Assembly (NCBI RefSeq): GCF_026210795.1
Contig: NC_089441.1
Location: forward strand, 1,488,001-1,552,000
Source: Rhizophagus irregularis
Lineage: Eukaryota > Glomeromycota > Glomeromycetes > Glomerales > Glomeraceae
Direction: 5' to 3'
Length of the DNA stretch: 64,000 nucleotides
A program made the position numbers and the translations under genes. The notes below the pieces were generated by a model, which ran no database searches, was not told the DNA's origin, and saw only the letters and a list, made by a program, of their open reading frames with translations. The stretch's first letter is position 1; each line of letters starts with the position of its first letter. This document shows, in pieces, positions 46,099 to 57,399 of the stretch.

Positions 46099-46294
46099 GA
46101 TTATATAAATTTTATTATCATAGGAAATTTAATACCCGAATCTTTCATCCTAAACGTTACGACATTGATTATATAAGTTATCATAGGAAATTTAATACCC
46201 GAATCTTTCATCCTAAACGTTGCGACATTGATTATATAAATTTGTTATCAGGAAATTTAATACTCGAATCTTTCATCCTAAACGTTACGACATT
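46099..46294. repeat. Promoter tandem repeat of the HMG-box gene, three units
   Basis: Units at 46099-46166, 46167-46229 and 46230-46294 each contain GATTATATAA, GGAAATTTAATACYCG, AATCTTTCATCC and TAAACGTTRCGACATT. A fourth partial word (TTCGTTCATCCTTTAAA) follows near 46320. They lie 105-300 bp upstream of the ATG at 45994 and could multiply a binding site, for example around AAACGTTACGAC. Confidence 0.75.
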
Positions 46295-46344
46295 AGTATG
46301 TAATTTAATTGTAATAGGATTCGTTCATCCTTTAAATTCTTTTA

Positions 46345-49300
46345 CATCATATGAAAGAAAGTAATTAAAAATAGAATATATTGAAATCTTATTTCAGTAA
46401 TTTTTAAATTTATTAATAATTTTTTTTTTTCTTGAAACATGTTCTTTTTTTCATGATTCTTGTGATGAAAGTTAAGTTAGTCGTCATAAAAATTCGGAAA
46501 CTATTATCCTAAATAAAGCATGAATGTAATAATCATATTTTTTATGCAAAAAAAAAAATATATATATATTTCAAAGTATTTTAAACATATAAAGTAAATT
46601 TATAATCGTTTAAATTATTTTACTTTTAAATAATGAAGATTTATGATGACATAAAAATAATTCGTAATTAATTTTTATAAATGGAATTCAAATTATTGTT
46701 CACGTCTTAATATTAAGAAAGAAATCACGTATAATTAAATTCAAACAATTAATTATCATAAAGATCTAACTACTTTAATATAATAGTTTTCTCAGTTATT
46801 ACTACTTATGTATAAGTCTTTCTTTTTTTAATTGTCCGCTCGATGTTTTAATTCCACGCAACTAACTGACGTTGTAAATTTTTTCCTTATCATAAAAAAA
46901 TGGTTGATTTAATATTATTATTGTCTTGTAACCGTTTCACGCATAATTTTTCCTCAAAAATATTGAAAAATCCCGTTTTTTTCACCAAAAATTACTATAA
47001 AGGTTTTTAAAAAAATGTAAAAAAGTTACACACATTTTCAATGTTGCTACAATTGTTCATGTAACACGATACCTAAAATAGAATCAAAGATTAATAATAT
47101 GAGTAAAAAAATTTCTCATTGTTTCCTTGCGGTCCGAGTTTAAGCAGTTATTGGTAAATGAAAAAACTATTATAAGAAAAATTCGGGGTACGATTCCAGT
47201 ACTTGGCCGCAGCCAAGTTAATTTAATTGGCCTGATCGACAAATCTCGACTGCCAAAATTGATTGTCATTGGGTTACTTGATACCTTTGAAACTAAATTT
47301 GGACAAAATGATTTCAAATTTTCTACTTAAATTGTTACAGTAACACAAAAATTTTATCAAGTTTTTATCGGAACATGTCCTATCTTTTATTGAAGTATTA
47401 TTAAAGAAACAGATGCCTGGCGATTTTACTTATTGGTCTCCAACCAGTAGTTAGTACCCAGAACACAAAGAATTATCGAGCCTATCGGAAAGTGTCCTAT
47501 CGGATTATAGGGTCAGGATATTTGATACATCAGCTGCAAAGGATCTGAAATCTGGTGTGGCGTCAAATAAAAGTAAAAATTATATGAAAAAATTATTTGA
47601 AACTTTGGGATAAATATTATGTATTAAAATATGTTAGTATCGAATGGATATATCGTCATTTTCAAAATGAAGTACGCGAAAAAAATTCATCAAAAAAAAA
47701 TTATTTGCAAACCCCGAGATTTCGTAAAATGAGGTGGCAAACGGTATTTATTAAACCATTTTAAAAGATAAGGAATAGAAGAAGCGTAAAAATTGAATTT
47801 TTTTATTTTTTATATGGATAATTCATCATCTATTGACTAGTTTCAAAAAAAAAAAATGATTAATAACGATAAGTATATGAAAATTCAATCTAACAGGTTT
47901 ATTATTACAAATAGGTGGAAAATATAGTAGTCTTAAGAGTTTTGTTTCATTTTTAATTAGAAATCAGAGCTGACCTATCAAATTGGGTCATACCTAAATA
48001 GAATAAATGGTTATCCATGTGTACGAAATCACGAAGCTCAAAATCCCGAAAATCCCGAACCGCGCAGCATTATGCGCCGGCCAATTTTTCGAGATTTCGT
48101 ACCATTCGAGATTTTGACATTCGAGATTTTGTATGGATCTCGTACAAAGCAGTGTAAGCACATACACAACGAAGTGAACCTAATTCTGGCAGGCATTAAA
48201 AAATTTGGCCAAAATAATACAATATTGTCACAAAAATGAAAATATCCACCACTTAGCTTTATTTTATTACCATTAATTTGATTGAGAATACGAACCAAAT
48301 AATGGAGTTATATGACGATAACGATAACCAATCGTTAAAGGGTCTTTCGGTTAACACGAACAATGCCATATTTTTATTCATTTTAGTAAGCGTGAAGGCA
48401 ATCACGATCTTAAAAAACACCGTATATAAGAAATTGGCATTTTTTTTCAAAGCTATTTTAATTGTCCAAAGCGTAAGCGTAGGACACTTATGATTAGGTG
48501 ATTAGGTACACTCCATTTTAGGTTCTTGTCTGACCGTATATTCTAATATATTGTGTCAATAAATATTATTTTTTAACACGCGTGAGTGCGATGTAAACAA
48601 AACCAAATTAATTTTATTTATACATTAATGATCATGTGATTATACCGCTCCAACAGTTCCTGTTACCTAGTTTCATTTGCTAACTTCAACTTTATAGGCT
48701 ATTCGTAATTTCGAAAGGAACTTTTTAAGAACATTTTATTATTTAATTAACTATGCTTAAGGATACTTTGTTAAATATTAACCATTTGGAAACATTTTAT
48801 GCGCTATTTGACGAATCACCATAATATATAACTGGTTGTAGATAGATTTGTTCCCGATTTAGTTTTGAATTTATTTAGTTCATTTAATTTGATTTAAAAA
48901 ACTTTCTAAAAGGTAGTAATTATTTCTCAATTCATTTACCATTTACTGAATTTGTTACAGATGATCGGGTTACTAAGTAATTTGAAATTTAAATCATATA
49001 ATGAATTACTAGTCATATTCATTTTTGAAAGTTATTAACTATTATGTATTAGAGACTTTGAACTTTCTATATAAATGTTTTTGTAAGTAATTAATTTTAA
49101 TAATACTGGATCGATTTCTTCAGTTGTTCCTTCTTCATAATCACAAGTTCTACATACATATATCAAAGAATTAGCTTTCTTCGTCTTCCACCGTTAAAAC
49201 TTGTGACATTTCTGAGTTTGTGAATGTTATATATTATATGTAAGAACGTAAGTAACAAATTATATTTCTATCCGAACAGGCAGTTGGCAATAGTGAGATA

Positions 49301-50034
49301 TTATATTAAAGCAAAAATTTTTAAAATATAATAATACAAAGAAATAGTTTAAATGTAATTTAGTAATTTCTATAAAACAATACTTTCACCCGATAATAGC
49401 GACATAGAGATCAATTAGAAAAGTATATTTGATTTCATCCATCTTGTTATTTTTGGATTATACTCATTATTGCTAACTTGTAATATTAAAATCAACGCTC
49501 GTATAAAAATACAAAAACGAAAAATTCTTTTATTAATTGAATTAATTAATATAAAGAATTAAATTACATTTATTGTATTGATTTTGATCATTTCTTTTAT
49601 TTTTAATTTTTTCCTAAATATTATTATGAATTCAATGGAAGGATTAATCTATTTTTTTTTTAAATCGTAATATAAATTGGAATTTTTCTAATGTAATTAC
49701 CGCTCAATTTTACGGGGTCCACGCATTTATTAATATATAATTTGTTAAATTGCTACTTTCTTATTTATTTTAATCAAATTATATATGCTGTAAATATAAG
49801 TAATAATTAAATAAAATCACAACAAATACAAGGATTATAAAAGAAATAAAATATTGAGTATAATTATAATTCAGCCGATTGAGAATATGGGGGATTTTAT
49901 TAACCGATAATTTATGAGACATCCAATATTGAAATCAGTACTAGTAGCTATTGGCCATTGCAGTATTTTAATGACTGAACTATAACTCAGTTATTGGATG
50001 GGGATATCGGTCAAATGTCTCCAATAACTATTTA
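46345..50034. other. Gene-poor 3.7 kb
   Basis: Mostly AT-rich with no supported gene. At 47127-47330 there is a 67-codon open stretch (NEKTIIRKIRGTIPVLG) with no ATG at its head and no recognised domain. At 48010-48150 a less AT-rich patch has repeated GAGATTT and CGAAAT words and a GCGC/GGCC cluster. At 48461-48487 the string AATTGTCCAAAGCG with TAGGACACTT recurs at 51897-51926. Confidence 0.4.
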
Positions 50035-51503
50035 TTAGTTAGGAATTTCTAAATCAAATAATTTAGAATCTTGAGAATCTATTGATATGATAAGAAATTA
50101 GTAATTATGGGTTAATCTTATAGTGTAATAGCCATAATAATAAAAAAATATTACCTTTATTGTCATCTTCATCATTAAGATATGAAGTAATAACTGATGA
50201 ATTAACGGGTTTTGGTAAATTATTAAACGTGAATACTCTACTAGCGTATATTGCGTCGGGGTTCTTTTCATATAAAGTTGAGATATTTGGTATCTCTTTA
50301 TCAGCCTCGTCAAACATAGCTTTAATCTTTTCTCCTTTATAACCGAATCTTTCTTCTTCCTGATAATAATTATTATCATCATAAGAATAATACCAAAAAT
50401 TTAATGTTTCATTTAATTCATCCGATGTTGGTCTTTGATCAGGATTAGCATCCATACATCTATAGGCTAATTTCTTATAAACGTCAGGAGTTCCTTTTCC
50501 AAATTCTGGTCTAGTACCATTACATATTTCTAATACTAAGCTAACATCATGTTTCCTTTTAAAAAAAGGCGGTTTTCCAGACGATAATTCTGTCATAACT
50601 ACGCCAAAACTATAAACATCAGATGATAATGTATATGGTCCTCCATTCAAAACTTCTGGAGCAATATATGGTAATACTCCACATATTTTATTATCTGATT
50701 TTTGTTCATTTGATGGCCCGGATAATCCAAAATCTGAAATAAAAGAAAACTCATCGTTTTGTAATATATTTCCACTATGAAAGTCTTTATGAAAATATCC
50801 CAATTGATGTAAATTTTTAAGGTCAAATGCAATATAATATAATGAAAATAATTTAAAATCCCATGAAAGATTATTAAAATTATTTGAAAGAACATGTCTC
50901 AAATTTCCTTGATTTGCTAATTGTATTATCATCATAAATTCTTTTGTTTCTGTATCTTTGGTTATTCCAAAAAATTTTAAAGAATAACTTTCAAGTTGTA
51001 CAAGCTCCAATGTGCTTTAAGCTATTATACAAAATTATAATTAAAAAAAAAAATGATTTAAAACCGATATAACAAAAACATATGTATAAAATAAAATATA
51101 CCTCATTTAAATATTCAGCTGAAATATTTTGTGATCCATTTAATTTTTTCATAGCAATTTTCATAGGTTCAGGCTCGAGTTTTTTCCAGTTTCCATCATT
51201 TTGCCTAAAATATTTTGCTTTACCGTCAATCCATGTTGCAGAGTATACTTTGGAAAATCCACCTTCCCCGATTTGTTTTATATCTTCAAATCTATCAAAT
51301 GGTATCCATTCAAGAAATAATGGGTACTTATGATATTTATCATACATTGCATTATAAATTGTATCCTTGATAAATTCATCAATATCATCATTTCCACTAG
51401 TCCATCCTTCAATCATGCAATGCGGAACACATTCTTTACACCATAATTTGGCATGCTCTGGTTTATAACAATTTTTATGATTAATATGTGAATTTCTACT
51501 CAT
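50035..51503 (-). pseudogene. TKL-like protein kinase with a one-base frameshift
   Basis: Exons: 51102-51503, 50155-51021 and 50035-50078 (DSQDSKLFDLEIPN, stop at 50035). Introns are GT-AG. Exon 1 encodes a Cys-rich leader (CYKPEHAKLWCKEC), WTSGNDDIDEFI, the Gly loop IGEGGFSKVYSATW and the ATP lysine in IAMKKL. Exon 2 holds the catalytic HKDFHSGNIL (HKD in place of HRD), SDFGLSG, APEVLNGG, SSDVYSFGVVM and the helix-I arginine (DQRPTSDEL). With the natural splice sites, exon 2 opens as LKAHWSLY and then changes frame before LESYSLKFFGI. The exon lengths sum to one base short of a multiple of three, so one base is missing near 50995. All kinase motifs are otherwise kept, so the damage is recent, or an error. 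The family (large in Rhizophagus) phosphorylates Ser/Thr or Tyr; substrates are unknown. Confidence 0.8.
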
Positions 51504-52189
51504 TTTTGTTTTCTAATTAATAGAAAGGAACGTCCTGCAATTATATAGGGATAAAAATGCTGTCGTATCATAGTAATACAGGTTATAGTAATACAGAATT
51601 GTAAGGGGTTATTTTGATCAGCGATACGGGAATGCAGTATATTAATTAAATTCACAAGTTTGTGCTACGTTGCTACGTTTTGACGAACAAATTATAATAA
51701 TTTAATCTAAACTATTATTAGTATATATAAAATTTGATAAATAAGTTGGTAAAAATTTTTTTTTTTTGCTCTGGACTTATAATGGTTTTCGTCCGTCCTC
51801 TCAAATTTAGTTTATAAATACTATAATCAATGCAATGAAATTACTGTTCTGTACATTTATAAAAAATAGTTTGAAAATTTGATTTGTAGATTCGGTAATT
51901 GTCCGAAGCGTATGCGTAGGACACTTCTATTCTACTGCAAACCATGCATGTGTTGACGCGTGCATGAACCAATATAATAAATATAATTAGAATCAGGTGT
52001 AACTTTAGATTTGTTTACGTGTAATACTTTTCGTTTATGTCCCTGATTTAAAATTTCTTAAAAATTTTTATAGCATTTAAAAAATAACATAAAATTTTAA
52101 TTTCTTAAAAATTTTACATGCTTTTTAATTTGTATTCATTTTTTTTAAAATAGAAATAAATAAAAAATAAAGTAAAATAAATCCTGATT
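51504..52189. other. Intergenic upstream of the kinase
   Basis: No gene. The hairpin-prone string GTCCGAAGCG followed by TATGCGTAGGAC at 51901-51921 recurs at 48464-48485. Confidence 0.4.
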
Positions 52190-53000
52190 AGGTCCAAATG
52201 CTGGTCCATTATTACTATAACAATATATTGACCTAGTTGCATTCTTGACTCGACTAATTATTGCAGTACTTATGTAGTTTTTATCTTCAAATGAAATTAT
52301 AAAACTATCTTTTGTTGTTTTATTGAATTATTCGAATCCCATACAAGCGGATTGTATCCGCCAATTATTTGGTTCGTTCCTTTAACTTTTGCAATTTATA
52401 CAATAGTTGCTCCTCTGTTATCACATTTATTATGAAAATTACTAACATGAGTTCCATCCCTACTAGTTGCACGATAAAGTAATTTAAAATTATAACAGAA
52501 TTATAATTTAAATTATCTTTCTTATCAATCCAGCTGACAAACAACACGAAATGATGAAATTCAATAAGGGATGAACCCAATAGTTTTGGCTTCCTCGGAG
52601 GTTGTATACTAGTAGTTAATGTTTACCTAAAACTCACATTATACTCTGTAATCTCATAAACTAATTGTTTATATATATATATATATATACAGTATATATA
52701 ATATAAATTAGGAAACAACTTTTTATTATAAGGTAAACCTTTATAAGAAAAGTCATCTGAAGAAATGTGATAAAATCTTATTAATGTGATATATTTATGA
52801 AGAATCCTTTTCATAGTTGCAAATTGCCTTTTATTCTATTTGTTAACATCTTTAGGAATATTAGGAGCTCGTGTTAGTCGTGTAGGACCATATAATAATC
52901 TCATCCAAAGCAAAATCATCCCGTTTTAAAAGTAATTCTAATAAAGGTGCTTTTAAGTAATTAATAAATTTATCAGAATTGAATTGTTAAAAAAAAGTTA
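52190..53000 (-). pseudogene. BACK-TLDc relic truncated by a foldback element
   Basis: Minus-strand reading gives, from 52985 leftwards, KFIN, LKAPLLELLLKRDDFALDE, KRILHKYITLIRFYHIS and PYNKKLFPN, then PPRKPKLLGSSLIEFHHF and SWIDKKDN, then the TLDc blocks GGYNPLVWDSNN-like, DSFIISFEDKN and SNNGPAFGP. Frames change several times, and a TA repeat (52668-52700) interrupts. It is closest to the gene at 55053-56041. The BTB part is missing, and the sequence stops about 60 bp before the element that begins at 53053. Confidence 0.7.
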
Positions 53001-53052
53001 AAAAAAAGTTAAAAAAAAAAGTTTAAAAAAGAGATCGGAGATCAATATTAAT

Positions 53053-54516
53053 CCCTATAAGAAATATGTATACGGAAAGGATACGTTTTGTATACATTTT
53101 ATGTACGTTTCTATAGATTCCGTATACAAATTCCGTATATTTAATAAGCAATTCATTTTTGAACATTTTTTTAAAAAACTAATGTATACGGAAAAAATTA
53201 ATCATACGGAATGTATACGGAATTTTTAAACTTAATATTTTTAGAAAATAATTTTACAAAAATCTCGTATCATAACACGAGATCACGTGATTGTTTATTG
53301 TTTTGTTATGATACGTTTTTTGTTTTTTATATAAACCCTTACTTTGATGAGTTTGATCTTCCGATCTTCCTTTCTGTCTTTCCCTTCCTTCTCTTTTCTC
53401 TTGTCTTATTTTTGTTATTTTTTCTAAATTTTTCTTCTTTTTTCGTCACCCTCCTTTAAAAAAAAAATATTTTTTTTTCGTACCTCACTTTAAAAATTTT
53501 TTGATTTTATTCTTTTATTCCCACCCTTCTTTTTTTTTAAAAAAAATTTTCTTCTTTCTATTTCTATTTCCTCTTTATAAAAAATTTTTTATTTTTCTAA
53601 CTTTGACGTCCTCCCTTTAAAAAAAAAATTTTTTTTAACTTTCCTAACTTTGTTACCCTCTTTTTAAAAGATATTTTTTATTTATTCTTTATTCCACTTT
53701 CTTTTTTTATTTATATTTATCCCTTTTTTTATTCATAGGCCAGGCCAGCAGATTTTTTTTTGTGGGAAGATTCAGTTTCTTTTTTCTTTTTTGTAGATCA
53801 GTTTGGGAGTCCTTTCCTTTCTTTTTTGTAGGATTGTTCAGGATTTTTTTCTTTTTTTAGGTCAGTTCAAATTTCTTTTTTTTTTTTTTGTAAGTTGGGT
53901 TCAGATTCTTTTCTTTTTGTAGGTTGTTTCAGTTTTGTTGCTTTAGAGTCTTAGGTCAGTTTTGGATTTATTTTGTTGTTTTGGTTTCTTTTTCATCAGA
54001 TGCTTCATAATTCTTTTTATTTATGTAGGTCAGACATTCTGGAGTTCTCTTTCTTTTTTTGTAGGAATGCTGACCTTTGGTGACTTTGACGATTGCAGAT
54101 ACTATATGAAGGAGGGGGGGTTTTTTAGGTTGTTTGACTCCAAATGAACCTGAACTTATAGATAATTTTGGTTGCAATAGGTGGTTTTAATAAGGAGGGA
54201 ATTTTCATAATGTATTTGTATTTTGTTTATTTTTTTTATTTAATTTAATAAAGTAAAATTAGATTTATGTAAATATAATTATAGTAAACTGTAATACAAA
54301 TAGTAAATTCAGTGACCAAATCGTATAAATTTCGTGATAAAATCAGTGATCAAATCATGTAAATTCCATATGAATTCCGTGCAAATTCCGTATCCAAACC
54401 ATATTTTTAGTGATACGGAATTGTGCATTTTTCCGTATCCTATTATGATACGTTATTTCTAAGGAAAAAAATCGTATAAAAACTTTATAAAAAACGTATC
54501 CAATTTTTTTATAGGG
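53053..54516. mobile_element. 1.46-kb element with CCCTATAA inverted ends and T-rich core
   Basis: The left end CCCTATAAGAAATATG and right end TTTTTTTATAGGG are inverted. Subterminal regions on both sides repeat CCGTATAC / GTATACGG words in both directions (53070-53225 and 54370-54500). The core (53340-54180) is pyrimidine-rich and repeats TTTTTTGTAGGTCAG-like strings about eight times, resembling stacked splice acceptors. The open frames there are by-products. No transposase. Confidence 0.6.
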
Positions 54517-54689
54517 AATAATAATATTTCACATGATACAACATACACGTGATATGCAATTTTTGATGTGTTGATCGTTACGTAGGATTTTTGGTAGTAA
54601 AATTTTATTATATTTATTGATAAGGTCAATAATCCAGCTTATATATTTCAGAAAAAGGATAAATGTTAAATGTTACATGAAGAAATATA

Positions 54690-54985
54690 TAATTACTACG
54701 AATTTAGTATATAATTAAAAAAAACCAAAACTGGTACAAATTTAGTATATGGTTCAAAAAAAATTCAAAAATGTGTAATTAATACAAATATAGATATAAA
54801 ACTAGTATAAAACTAAGCAACTAGTACAAATTTAGCATATTACGAGTATAAAATTAAGTGATTAACACAAATTTAGTACGTGATTAAAAATACATAATTA
54901 GTATAAAACCAAGCGAATAGTACAAGTTTAGTACGTTATTAGAAAACAATTTTTTTAAATTTTATTAAGTGCGTGGCTCAAATTT
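54690..54985. repeat. Degenerate repeat of TAGTACAAATTTAGTAY
   Basis: The words ACAAATTTAGTATAT, AACTAGTACAAATTTAGC and ACAAATTTAGTACGTG recur about eight times at irregular 30-45-bp spacing, linked by GATTAAAAA-like stretches. Confidence 0.55.
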
Positions 54986-55052
54986 AGTATATAAAATTAA
55001 CAATATACATAAATTCCAAATGAATACGATATAAATTACAAACGATGACTAT

Positions 55053-56041
55053 TTACTGGGTAAGGGATGAATCAAATTTTAATAATTTTTGTTTCCTAGG
55101 AGGTTGTATGTTAATAGTCAATTTTTTATCCGGAACTATATGATATTCTGAAATCTCATAAACTAGTTGTTTAGGTAACAATTTTTTATAAGGTAAAACT
55201 TTATAAAAAAAGACAAATGAAGGAATTTGATGAAATCTAACTAATGGAATAAATCCATGAAGAATACTTTCCATAATTGTAAATTGCTCTTTACTCCATT
55301 TTTTAACATCTTTTGGTATAGTAGAATTTTGAGCAAGACCCCATTTAATTAAACTTTCCCATATAATAATCTCATCCAAAGCAAAATCATCCCGTTTTAA
55401 AAGCATTTCTAATAAAGGTGCTTTTAAATTAATAAATTTATCGGAATTGATTAATTTTTCAGGTTTTTCACAAGCTATATCAAAACAAAAATTCCATAAA
55501 TCTGTGAATTTTTCATATTGATAAACTATCTCAAGAATTTCTATAGGGTCTTTGTATAAGAAATCAGATTTATTTATAGTTAAGAAGTATTTTTGAATAC
55601 ATGAAATTAAAGGTTGAATATCCAATTCGTCCACTGCAATTAAAAGTTTTAACACTTCAAAACATTGTAATTTTGTTAAATTAACGTCTCCACAATAAAT
55701 GAATCTAATAAAAATTGCGTATATATAATTATTAAATTTTTAATATAATATTTTTTTGAAATATATACAATATATGCCTATTTATAATTTTACCTGAGAA
55801 TAATTTGAAACAGGTTGGATTCAACGTTTGGTTTTTTAAAAATAAGCATTCCGTCTTTTTTCTCAGCCCAGTTGTTTGAGAAAGCTGCGCGAAAGTATTC
55901 GGACCTAGCGCATAAGATAGCTGAATGAGCACGAAATTCTTTTTTATTCTCGCCAGCATATATAATAACATCAGATCCTTCTCTGGTTTCAAGCAATTTT
56001 TCATAATCGTTGATTGCAGCTTCCCAAAATTTATATGACAT
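55053..56041 (-). CDS. BTB-BACK protein without TLDc, 299 aa
   Basis: Exons 55794-56041 and 55053-55704, with an 89-nt phase-2 intron (GTAAAA...TTATTAG). Coding length 900 nt. BTB contains YEKLLETREGSDVIIYAGEN and FRAHSAILCARS. BACK contains IYCGDVNLTKLQCFEVLKL, LYKDPIEILEIVYQY, LLEMLLKRDDFALDEII and GFIPLVRFHQIP. The product ends after PPRKQKLLKFDSSLTQ, exactly where the paralogues enter TLDc. The relic at 52190-53000 continues past the same point (PPRKPKLL) into TLDc, so the TLDc domain here was lost rather than never gained. It could be a functional BTB-BACK protein or an early pseudogene. It belongs to the same branch as the 14676-16118 gene. Confidence 0.8.
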
Positions 56042-57059
56042 TTCTTTTGTTTTTTTGATATTTTTTTTTTAAAAAAAAAGAATCTCGGAATCCAGAAATG
56101 AAATTTACCGAAGTTGTGCGACCTGTATGGAGTCTTCTTTAAATAATAAATACTAGTAATACTGTACGACAATAACAACAATGTTTATGTAAGAAATCAC
56201 TAAACAACTATAGTACACATTTGATGATCTTTTTGTAATTGTGTCGGATGTAAAAAAAACTATTTAAAATTAATTTTAATTGAAAAGATAATATGAAGAA
56301 GTTACATTATTATTATAGAATGTAGATTTGGATTTTTTTTATATACCGTACTACCCTATTATTATATTATTAAGAATTTGCCTAGATCAAGTTTAGTTCG
56401 TATTCTTACAAAATAAAATTATTTTTCTTTATCTGATTAAAACTAAGAAAAAAATGTATGTTCTTCTTACATCTAAGGTTTGTTTTTCCCTTCTCCGATA
56501 ATAATCATAAACATCATTTCATTTACAGTAATTAAAAATAAAATAAAACAAAATTATCTCTTTTCAATAATTTGTAAAATTTTATAAAAAAAGTAGATTT
56601 TAATGCTAGAACAAATGGATGTTTAATTTAATTTTTTAATCACAAGACTAAACATAATCTAATTACTTGTACCTCGTTTTTCAAAAAATTAAATTTAAAA
56701 TATAAGTATTGATTTAATGTGCTACTCGTTGAAAAGTATATAGAGATTGCTTATAGTAGTACAATACAATTATTTACATTATTCGTAATCGTTAAGAGTT
56801 TAAATTAAAATTTTATGCAAGCTCCGCGTATACATTACAGAAACAGGTTAAATTGCGGCTTTGTGGCCACTACACTTCTACTATATATATATTAAAAAGT
56901 AGTAGGCGTACCGCTATTTTATAGTAAATATGGTGTGGCGATGCAGTACTTCCATAGCTAGTATATAGAAAATTAGTATAAATGTAAATTTACCATAATG
57001 TATACATGTAGTAGCGATGTAACAAATTAAAGTAAATGTATGGTAATTATAAGTTCTAA
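56042..57059. other. Intergenic, nothing recognised
   Basis: AT-rich sequence upstream of the BTB-BACK gene. The right end grades into the ACATTTACGGTAA repeat. Confidence 0.4.
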
Positions 57060-57355
57060 TAAAAGTAATTGTGTAGTAAATATAACTTTTATTTGTAGTA
57101 ATTATGTAGTAAAATATAATACATTTACGGTAAACATATAGTACATTTGTGGTAAACATATATTTCATTTGTAGTAAAATATAATACATTTACGGTAAAC
57201 ATATATTACATTTGTAGTAAGCATATAGTACATTTACGGTAAGCATATATTACATTGTAGTAAGCATATAGTACATTTACGGTAAGCATATATTACATTT
57301 GTAGTAAGCATATAGTACATTTACGGTAAACATATAGTACATTTATGGTAAATAA
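57060..57355. repeat. Satellite of about 24-25 bp (ACATTTACGGTAAACATATA)
   Basis: About twelve units, alternating ACATTTACGGTAARCATATA and ACATTTGTAGTAAGCATATA, so that a higher-order unit of about 50 bp is visible (57170-57330). Confidence 0.8.
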
Positions 57356-57399
57356 TACTCAATTATAATTTTATCCTCAAATATTAGTTCCGGACAATT

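Noticed and set aside
47127-47330. 67-codon open frame in the gene-poor stretch
   Set aside because: No ATG near its start, no domain, no splice support; it may be a relic but cannot be supported.
53211-54177. Open frames in the T-rich core of the 53053-54516 element
   Set aside because: Low-complexity translation from the pyrimidine tract; it lies within a terminal-repeat element and has no domain.
57060-57355. Possible CRISPR array
   Set aside because: Units are contiguous with no unique spacers; this is a satellite in a eukaryotic context.
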